This document shows, in pieces, positions 1 to 4,988 of a stretch of DNA of 8,297 nt. The DNA is taken from NCBI GenBank assembly GCA_022600215.1, contig JAHZKV010000096.1:1-8297 (forward strand), in the 5' to 3' direction. A program made the translations under genes and the position numbers. The DNA is from a bacterium. Its GTDB lineage: Bacteria; Chlamydiota; Chlamydiia; Chlamydiales; 2-12-FULL-49-11. Every line of letters begins with the position of its first letter. Within the stretch, counting starts at the first letter, position 1. The notes under the pieces are model-generated. The model was not told the origin of the DNA. It made no database searches and saw only the letters and a program-made list of their open reading frames with translations.

Positions 1-326
1 AGCTCTTCTTTTGCTTCGGCAACAGATTCTTCTGCAACATCTTCAGTTGCAGCTGGCGCAGGGGTATCATCAGCAAGCTCTGTATGTATGAGCTCTTCTT
101 TTACCTCAGGAGTAAGTTCCTCTTTTGGCGCGATGACAGATGGGCCCGCCTTTGCTTTACGAACCACTTTTTTTGGCTCTCCCTCTACTTCTTTTACAGC
201 AGCATCTGCTTTTTTCTCTGCTGCTTTTGCCTTCGTCGTAGCTTTTTTCGAGCCCTTGAGCTCTTTTTGCTTGAGTACAGCTGCGAGCTGGGAGTTTTTT
301 ACTTTTAAATTGAAGTTTTTAGCCAA
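1..326 (-). CDS. infB: Translation initiation factor IF-2, N-terminal 108 codons (partial, runs off left edge)
   Basis: IF-2 is the GTPase that brings initiator tRNA to the ribosome. Only the variable N-terminal extension lies in the window; the GTPase domain would be beyond position 1. The frame is open throughout. The opening residues AKNFNLKVKNSQLA resemble the chlamydial IF-2 start as I recall it. From about residue 20 the protein is rich in Lys, Ala and Glu and of low complexity (for example residues 28-45 and 90-108), as is usual for the disordered IF-2 linker. The start is TTG at 326-324. No ATG lies in frame between it and the nusA stop, and AAGGA at 336-340 sits 9 nt upstream. The gene follows nusA by only three bases, in the same frame, and is surely in the same operon. 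Identity rests on operon position plus N-terminal similarity. Confidence 0.88.
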   Translation of the reverse strand, partial: MAKNFNLKVKNSQLAAVLKQKELKGSKKATTKAKAAEKKADAAVKEVEGEPKKVVRKAKAGPSVIAPKEELTPEVKEELIHTELADDTPAPAATEDVAEESVAEAKEE

Positions 327-329
327 TGT

Positions 330-1559
330 TTATATTCCTTGCGTTTCCTTAATAATGGATTTTCTTACTTCTTCTAAGATGTTATCTGCCATTTCTAAGC
401 TAATATCAGACTTAGTAGATAGATCTAAAGGAGTGGTCTCTAAGATTTTTCTGGAAGTATCAAAACCTGAAGAGAGCACGTTATCTAATACAAGAGTGTT
501 GATTCCTTCTAATGAAGTTACTTTTTCATCAAGAAGTGCATTGTCTAGTAGAGATAGTTGTTTTCTCTCAAGAATCATTTGTTTTTGGTACTCAGATTTT
601 TTATGGAAATCAATTTTCATTCCAACAAGCTCGCCTGTAAGCCTTGCATTGCTACCGTGTTTTCCAAGTACGATTGGATAGTCCTCATCATTCACTACCA
701 AAACAATTCTTCCTTCTTCTTCAAAATACTCTGCTTGCTTAATTTCGCAAGGGGAGAGGGCATTTTTTAAAAGGATGAATGGATCTTCTGAGTAAGGGAG
801 GATATCAATTTTTTCTCCACCTACTTCACGTATGATGTTTTTCACACGAGCTCCACGCATTCCTACGCAAGCACCCACTGGATCAACTTTGTCGTTGTTT
901 GAGATAACGGCCATTTTAGTACGATAGCCTGCATCCCTTACTACTTTTTTAATTTCAATTACACCTTCCCCAATTTCTGGAACTTCAGAAGTAAAGAGAG
1001 CAGCAACAAAATCTGGATGGCTTCTGGAAAGAACTACCTCTGCTCCACCATTTTCTGTTTCTTGTACATCATAAAGGATGGTTAAAATACGATCTTCAAT
1101 GTGGTATTTTTCATCTTTTGGATAGAAGCGACCTGGTAAGATAGCTTCAATTTTTCCAAGATCAATGATAAGGGTGTGGCCTTTAGTTACGCGGCGAACA
1201 GTTCCTGAAATGAGCTCTCCAATACGGTGGCGATACTCTTCATGGATCACTTGCTTTTCTGCACCACGAATTTTTTGGGAGATCATTTGTCTTGCTACGT
1301 TTGCTGCAATACGTCCAAATTCTTTTGGGTCAATTTCAATTTCTAACCATTGTCCTTCTAAACAATCAGGATCAATTTCACGAGCTTCTTCCAAGGAGAT
1401 CTCCTCGGCAGGGTACTCTACTTTTTCTACAATCTCTTTTTCCGTCATAGCTAAGATATCACCAGTTTTTTTATTGACGGTGACAGAAATATTGGTGAGA
1501 CCGCGGCCAGCTTTTTTGGCGGCAGTAACAAGTGCTTCTTCAATAGCCTGAACAACCAC
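330..1559 (-). CDS. nusA: Transcription termination/antitermination factor NusA (open part, GTG start; 5' end interrupted by a stop codon)
   Basis: NusA binds RNA polymerase and nascent RNA and modulates pausing, termination and antitermination. Numbering the 409 open residues: the rest of the N-terminal polymerase-binding domain is about 1-110, an S1 domain about 114-181 (ISGTVRRVTKGHTLIIDLG), KH1 about 198-270 with the hallmark DPVGACVGMRGARVKNI at 226-242, and KH2 about 275-322 with LGKHGSNARL at 298-307. Residues 349-400 form one helix-hairpin-helix-like repeat (LEGINTLVLDNVLSSGFDT). The long acidic repeats of gamma-proteobacterial NusA are absent. The length fits chlamydial NusA (about 430) only if the upstream segment to 1622 is included, but codon 10 of that longer frame is TAA. 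GTG at 1559 is the first usable start after the stop and has no convincing Shine-Dalgarno. Starting there loses the first 21 residues, including the first helix of the N-terminal domain. It lies between rpsA and infB. Confidence 0.93.
   Translation of the reverse strand: MVVQAIEEALVTAAKKAGRGLTNISVTVNKKTGDILAMTEKEIVEKVEYPAEEISLEEAREIDPDCLEGQWLEIEIDPKEFGRIAANVARQMISQKIRGAEKQVIHEEYRHRIGELISGTVRRVTKGHTLIIDLGKIEAILPGRFYPKDEKYHIEDRILTILYDVQETENGGAEVVLSRSHPDFVAALFTSEVPEIGEGVIEIKKVVRDAGYRTKMAVISNNDKVDPVGACVGMRGARVKNIIREVGGEKIDILPYSEDPFILLKNALSPCEIKQAEYFEEEGRIVLVVNDEDYPIVLGKHGSNARLTGELVGMKIDFHKKSEYQKQMILERKQLSLLDNALLDEKVTSLEGINTLVLDNVLSSGFDTSRKILETTPLDLSTKSDISLEMADNILEEVRKSIIKETQGI
336..340 (-). promoter_or_regulatory. 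Ribosome binding site of infB (AAGGA)
   Basis: AAGGA lies 9 nt upstream of the TTG at 326 and inside the last codons of nusA. It decides the non-ATG start of infB, because the nusA stop TAA at 332-330 blocks any start further upstream in this frame. Confidence 0.7.
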
Positions 1560-1622
1560 ATCTCTTTCGATGTTTTTTTCACGCTCTAGATATTAAAACA
1601 TTTCGATTAGATCTTTATTCAT
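1560..1622 (-). pseudogene. Homologous 5' end of nusA with an in-frame TAA at codon 10
   Basis: In the same frame as nusA, an ATG at 1622-1620 opens MNKDLIEMF, then TAA at 1595-1593, then YLEREKNIERD running straight into the GTG at 1559. Chlamydial NusA, as I recall it, begins MNKDLVAIFEYMEKEKGI, so the stop replaces the Glu after Phe; GAA to TAA needs one base change. The ATG has a good ribosome binding site (GAGG at 1633-1630, 7 nt spacing), which marks it as the original start. As the sequence stands, it encodes a nine-residue peptide followed by an 11-codon gap. Either there is a base-call error, or the gene is truly interrupted and depends on reinitiation or read-through. Reassignment of TAA is unlikely, since nusA and rpsA both end in TAA. 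Confidence 0.85.
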
Positions 1623-1629
1623 TTTTATA

Positions 1630-1633
1630 CCTC
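1630..1633 (-). promoter_or_regulatory. Ribosome binding site of the original nusA start (GAGG)
   Basis: GAGG followed by 7 nt (TATAAAA) and then ATG at 1622. It marks 1622, rather than the GTG at 1559, as the ancestral translation start of nusA. Confidence 0.6.
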
Positions 1634-1671
1634 GATAGCTATTAAATCATTTGCGTATTTAATAGGTTAAC

Positions 1672-1699
1672 ATTTTAATTATATTTATAGTAAACACAA
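1672..1699 (-). promoter_or_regulatory. Candidate promoter for nusA-infB
   Basis: On the minus strand, TTGTGT (1699-1694) is followed after 16 nt by TAAAAT (1677-1672). An exact TATAAT also occurs at 1683-1678 but has no recognisable -35 at 17 nt. The whole region is extremely AT-rich, so chance matches are expected. A promoter is plausible because a strong hairpin separates nusA from rpsA. Confidence 0.28.
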
Positions 1700-1716
1700 A
1701 ATATATTTACTATAAA
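1684..1716. repeat. 11-bp perfect inverted repeat in the rpsA-nusA gap
   Basis: TTTATAGTAAA at 1684-1694 and its exact reverse complement TTTACTATAAA at 1706-1716 flank an 11-nt centre. The repeat lies one base from the rpsA terminator stem and covers the -35 of the candidate nusA promoter. It could be a second weak hairpin or an operator; its AT content leaves room for chance. Confidence 0.5.
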
Positions 1717-1743
1717 AGCTCTACCAATAATTATTGGTAGAGC
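1712..1743 (-). terminator. Rho-independent terminator downstream of rpsA
   Basis: A perfect 26-nt palindrome occupies 1718-1743, two arms of 13 (GCTCTACCAATAA and its complement). Allowing a small loop, about 11 pairs can form. On the minus strand it is followed by TTTTATAG. It starts 23 nt past the rpsA stop codon. The U-run is short, so termination may be partial and allow some read-through into nusA. Confidence 0.7.
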
Positions 1744-1766
1744 CTTACTTTGGTTAAAGCTAAAAT

Positions 1767-3491
1767 TTAGCTTTTTTCCTCTTCTTCCTCTTCTGATCCA
1801 CCAATAATAATATCGTCTGCATCACGGTTGTTGGTTTCTACAAGATGCTCTTTGATAGATAGAGAGATTCTTTTGTGCTCTCTGTCTATTTTTAGAACTT
1901 TTGCATTTACTTTACTTCCTACAGAAACGATATCTTCTACTTTTGCAAAAGACTGATCTGAAAGTTCGGTTACATGAACTAATCCTTCAATTCCATTGTC
2001 AAGCTCTACAAATGCTCCAAATGCAGTAATTTTAGTTACTACACCAGAAACAGTGTCACCGATGGTGATGGTCTTTTCAATGTCATCCCAAGGATTAGAA
2101 GTTAGTTGTTTTACACCAAGTGTGATTTTCTTACTTTCTTTGTCTACAGATAGAATAATAGCATCTACTTGGTCACCTTTTTTCAAGATTTCTGATGGGT
2201 GAGAAACTTTTTTGATCCAGCTTAAGTCAGAAATGTGGATAAGTCCATCTACACCAGGCTCAAGCTCAACAAATGCTCCATAGTTAGTCAGGTTTCTGAT
2301 TTCGACAGAAACTTGTTTTCCTACAGGGTATCTTCCTTCTACATCTTCCCATGGGTTTTGCTCAAGTTGCTTTAGCCCAAGAGAGATTTTACCCTCATCT
2401 TTTTGGATAGATAGAACAATAGCTTCTACTTCGTCGCCTTTATTCACGATTTGAGATGGATCAGTGATGTTTTTCACCCAAGACATTTCAGATACGTGGA
2501 TTAAACCTTCAATACCTGGTTCAATCTCGATAAATGCACCGTAAGCAACTAAGTTTACGATAGTTCCTTTTACATGAGTTCCTGGTGGGAATTTTTGCTC
2601 AATAGCATCCCAAGGATTATCTTCTTTTTGCTTCAGTCCAAGAGCTACGCGACCTTTTTCTTCGTCGATGCTCAAGATTTTTACTTCTAGCTCATCACCA
2701 ATTTCTACTAGTTCAGAAGGGTGTTTGATGCGCTTCCAAGTCATATCAGTGATATGAAGTAGTCCATCGATTCCGTTTAGGTCTAGGAATACTCCAAAGT
2801 CAGTGATATTTTTTACCATACCTTTGCATAGGTCACCAACATTGATGTGCTCAAGAAGTTCTGTTTTTTTACATACTCTTTCGTCTTCTAAGATTTCTCT
2901 TCTAGAAACAACGATATTTTTTCTTTCTAAATTGATTTTTAGAATTTTTAGTTCGAAAGATTTACCAATGTATTCATCAAGAGATTTGATTCGTTTGTTG
3001 TCGATTTGAGATCCTGGTAAGAATGCATCCATTCCACCGATATCTACGATCAAGCCACCTTTTACTTTTCTGGTGATTAGACCTTCGATGATAGAACCTT
3101 CTTCGAAGTTGTTTTGGATATATTCCCAACGACGAAGCTTTCTTGCTTTTTCACGGGAAAGAATAATTTGTCCATTGGAACTTTCTGCAGCATCAAGTAA
3201 AACTTCTACTTCATTGCCAAGTTCAATCTCACCGGTAGCAAACTCTGAAACTGGGATAAGTCCTTCTGATTTCAATCCTACATCTACTACTACAAATCCT
3301 TTTGTCACTTCTACGATGGTACCTTTTAAGAGTTCCCCTGGGGTGCATCTTGCTACGGATCCAGCTTCTTTACCTGACTCTTTCTTGGTAAGAAGATTTT
3401 TGAATTCTTCCATTTCATTTTCAGAATAGTTTTCTTTGATGATGATTTTGCTTTCATCTTCTAACCATTCGGTTGTTTGTTGATTTGACAT
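1767..3491 (-). CDS. rpsA: 30S ribosomal protein S1
   Basis: S1 binds mRNA and helps the 30S subunit load messages, especially those with weak or structured leaders. The 574 residues hold six S1 (OB-fold) domains at about 51-114, 130-197, 217-286, 302-373, 388-461 and 476-547. Domains 3-6 show the typical core (ITDFGVFLDLNGIDGLLHITD at 229-249, LVAYGAFIEIEPGIEGLIHVSE at 314-335, and later copies). NPWD/NPWE linkers recur at 292, 379 and 467. A Glu-rich tail (567-572) closes the protein. Length and the VKGGLIVDIGGMDAFLPG motif of domain 2 agree with chlamydial S1, which is about 570 long. The start ATG at 3491 is preceded by AGGAG (3507-3503) at 11 nt. It is first in the rpsA-nusA-infB block, with its own promoter upstream and a terminator hairpin after it. 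Confidence 0.97.
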   Translation of the reverse strand: MSNQQTTEWLEDESKIIIKENYSENEMEEFKNLLTKKESGKEAGSVARCTPGELLKGTIVEVTKGFVVVDVGLKSEGLIPVSEFATGEIELGNEVEVLLDAAESSNGQIILSREKARKLRRWEYIQNNFEEGSIIEGLITRKVKGGLIVDIGGMDAFLPGSQIDNKRIKSLDEYIGKSFELKILKINLERKNIVVSRREILEDERVCKKTELLEHINVGDLCKGMVKNITDFGVFLDLNGIDGLLHITDMTWKRIKHPSELVEIGDELEVKILSIDEEKGRVALGLKQKEDNPWDAIEQKFPPGTHVKGTIVNLVAYGAFIEIEPGIEGLIHVSEMSWVKNITDPSQIVNKGDEVEAIVLSIQKDEGKISLGLKQLEQNPWEDVEGRYPVGKQVSVEIRNLTNYGAFVELEPGVDGLIHISDLSWIKKVSHPSEILKKGDQVDAIILSVDKESKKITLGVKQLTSNPWDDIEKTITIGDTVSGVVTKITAFGAFVELDNGIEGLVHVTELSDQSFAKVEDIVSVGSKVNAKVLKIDREHKRISLSIKEHLVETNNRDADDIIIGGSEEEEEEKS

Positions 3492-3527
3492 GTTAGTTAT
3501 TTCTCCTAGTTTTTAGACTTGCCAAAG

Positions 3528-3556
3528 AGAATAACATTTTTATCGAATAAGTGCAA
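3528..3556 (-). promoter_or_regulatory. Promoter of rpsA
   Basis: The -35 TTGCAC (3556-3551) and the -10 TATTCT (3533-3528) are 17 nt apart. TG one base before the -10 makes it an extended -10. Predicted transcription start is near 3521, giving a leader of about 30 nt. Confidence 0.55.
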
Positions 3557-3671
3557 ATTAAAAGGAGAGGGGTCGTTATAAACATAATTTTTGATGCTTT
3601 AGAGGGTTATTGTGTTTTTTGCGCTTAAGTATAAGAGAGATAGGCGCTTCTTAAAAAAACAATTAAGATGG

Positions 3672-3701
3672 TTGACGCCAAAATTCTTTTTATCCTATAC
3701 T
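3672..3701 (+). promoter_or_regulatory. Promoter of the small membrane-protein gene
   Basis: TTGACG (3672-3677, 5 of 6 consensus bases) and TATACT (3696-3701, 5 of 6) are separated by 18 nt. This is the best sigma-70-type match in the window. Predicted start near 3708 leaves a leader of about 20 nt containing AAAGG at 3714-3718, 9 nt before the ATG. It diverges from the rpsA promoter; I see nothing distinctive in the 115 bases between them (3557-3671). Confidence 0.62.
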
Positions 3702-3727
3702 TACCCCAATTAAAAAGGTTTTTTTGA

Positions 3728-4108
3728 ATGAGTATTGCTTCCGGGGTCCAAGGTTTTTTTGATATAAACGCAGAAAAAACTACTATGCGTACGGAGCTGC
3801 CAATTGGTTTGTTGGCAGGGGCGACTATATTTACCATCGTGTGGCTCTCTCGAAATAAGTTGATTCCAAAAGATCGTGCTCAAAAAACTGCTATGATTAT
3901 TTTTTCGTCGATGGTAGCTTTGGTGATTCCTGCATTGGTTGGGATTTCTAGCGTGGTGAAAGGAAAATCCTGGGTTTCCAATAAAGCGATTACTGTTTTG
4001 CCTTACGCTTCTCGTTTAGTTCTGATCCTTGGTCTGTTGACACTTGCTATTCAAGGAGTCGTTTTTGTCGTTAAACGTTACACTAATAATGATCAAGATA
4101 GTCCGTAG
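3728..4108 (+). CDS. Unrecognised small membrane protein, three predicted transmembrane helices
   Basis: I do not recognise this 126-residue protein. Hydrophobic stretches at about 24-41 (LPIGLLAGATIFTIVWLS), 54-77 and 94-115 are long enough to cross the membrane. The loop between the first two (RNKLIPKDRAQK, 42-53) is strongly basic, so it should face the cytoplasm, placing the N-terminus outside and the C-terminus (KRYTNNDQDSP) inside. No Cys pairs, catalytic motif or cleavable signal peptide is evident. The start ATG is supported by AAAGG at 9 nt and by a near-consensus promoter just upstream. It lies head to head with rpsA; the next gene downstream has its own promoter, so this may be a single-gene unit. 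An integral membrane protein of unknown role is as far as the sequence allows. Confidence 0.8.
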   Translation: MSIASGVQGFFDINAEKTTMRTELPIGLLAGATIFTIVWLSRNKLIPKDRAQKTAMIIFSSMVALVIPALVGISSVVKGKSWVSNKAITVLPYASRLVLILGLLTLAIQGVVFVVKRYTNNDQDSP

Positions 4109-4117
4109 TCTAGGCAT

Positions 4118-4145
4118 TTGCTTAAATAGGTAAACCTGTTATGAT
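4118..4145 (+). promoter_or_regulatory. Promoter of the aspartokinase operon
   Basis: TTGCTT (4118-4123), 16 nt, then TATGAT (4140-4145). TG at 4137-4138 gives an extended -10 (TGTTATGAT). Predicted start is near 4152, leaving about 20 nt before the ATG, with GGAAGG at 4164-4169 as a closely spaced ribosome binding site. The -35 is weak, but the extended -10 compensates. Confidence 0.55.
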
Positions 4146-4172
4146 GGCTCTTACACTGTTCTTGGAAGGCAA

Positions 4173-4988
4173 ATGAGAAAAACATTGGTTCTAAAATTTG
4201 GCGGCGCTTCTTTGAAGGATATTGAGCATTTTGAAAATGTTGTTTCTATTATTAAAGAGCAAAGTAAAAAATACCATCGAATTTGCGTAGTTGTAAGTGC
4301 TATTGCTGGTATGACAGATTATTTAGATTCGCTCGCAGCCTCTATTGATGGCAGCGCACCTTCTCGAGAAAAAGATATGCTATTATCTGTGGGGGAAAGG
4401 GTTTCAATGTCATTGCTTGCAATGCTTTTGCAAAAAGAGGGTTTAGATGGTGTTTCTTTAACAGGATCTCAAGCAGGAATTATTACAACGAATGAACACC
4501 TTGATGCGCGTATTGTGGATGTTCGTCCTATTCGCTTAGTGGAGTTGTTGGATAAAGGAAAAATTCCTATTATTGCTGGATTTCAAGGGGTTTCTTTAGA
4601 AAAAGAGGTTACTACTTTGGGAAGAGGTGGATCTGATACCTCTGCCGTAGCTCTTGCAGTGGCTTTAGATGCTGAAAAAGTTGTGTTTTATAAAGATGTG
4701 CGCGGCGTATTTTCAAAAGACCCAAAAAAATGTAAAGATGCAAATTTATGCGAAGCTCTTACCTATGAGCGTGCTCTTGATGTTATTGGGGAAGGGGGGA
4801 GAGCGGTCCTTCATCCAAGGTCTGTTGAGCTTGCAAGAAAGAATAACTTAGTGATGCATGTGCGCTCTTTTGTAAAAAAATGGAGAGAAGAAAAAGGGAG
4901 TTTGGTATTTTGTAATAAGGTGCGAAAAAAGAGTGCAGAAAAGCAATATGAAGAGGAGGCTCTGAAAGGAGGGCAATCTTTAGTATGA
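4173..4988 (+). CDS. lysC: Aspartate kinase, catalytic domain only (no ACT domains)
   Basis: Aspartokinase phosphorylates aspartate with ATP, the first step toward lysine, meso-diaminopimelate, threonine and methionine. The amino acid kinase fold fills about residues 4-245. Visible motifs are LKFGGAS at 7-13 (Lys8; family consensus KFGGTS, so Thr is replaced by Ala12), VVSAIAGMTD at 40-49, SVGERVS at 72-78 (Glu75), TGSQAGI at 97-103, TTLGRGGSDTSA at 147-158 (Arg151, Asp155), KDVRGVFSKDPK at 174-185 and VLHPRSVELA at 212-221. The catalytic set therefore looks complete. The oddity is length: 271 residues against 400-450 for usual LysC, with a charged tail where the two regulatory ACT domains should begin. 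Feedback inhibition by lysine or threonine through ACT is therefore not expected. No frameshifted ACT sequence follows. It heads the plus-strand gene set and overlaps the next gene by ATGA. Aspartokinase is a confident call; its pathway in this organism is inferred. Confidence 0.9.
   Translation: MRKTLVLKFGGASLKDIEHFENVVSIIKEQSKKYHRICVVVSAIAGMTDYLDSLAASIDGSAPSREKDMLLSVGERVSMSLLAMLLQKEGLDGVSLTGSQAGIITTNEHLDARIVDVRPIRLVELLDKGKIPIIAGFQGVSLEKEVTTLGRGGSDTSAVALAVALDAEKVVFYKDVRGVFSKDPKKCKDANLCEALTYERALDVIGEGGRAVLHPRSVELARKNNLVMHVRSFVKKWREEKGSLVFCNKVRKKSAEKQYEEEALKGGQSLV

Noticed and set aside
88..681. 197-codon plus-strand open frame
   Set aside because: It is antisense to infB and the end of nusA, both clearly coding; its Ser/Phe-rich, low-complexity product mirrors their Lys/Glu codons.
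1165..1551. 128-codon plus-strand open frame
   Set aside because: Antisense shadow of the conserved N-terminal and S1 regions of nusA; no ribosome binding site or motif.
330..1622. TAA reassigned to an amino acid in this organism
   Set aside because: TAA ends both nusA and rpsA at the expected places, and TAG and TGA are also used as normal stops in the window.
1756..1777. AT-rich palindrome over the rpsA stop codon followed by T residues on the plus strand
   Set aside because: It resembles a plus-strand terminator, but no plus-strand gene lies upstream and most of the T-run is the complement of rpsA Lys/Glu codons.
3073..3429. 118-codon plus-strand open frame
   Set aside because: Antisense shadow of rpsA domains 1-2, which are strongly conserved on the minus strand.
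3625..3837. 70-codon minus-strand open frame across the divergent promoter region
   Set aside because: It covers the strong plus-strand promoter and the start of the membrane-protein gene, and its product looks like no protein family.
4128..4137. AGGTAAACCT between the -35 and -10 of the aspartokinase promoter, considered as an operator
   Set aside because: Only 4 bp per arm; too short to separate from chance.
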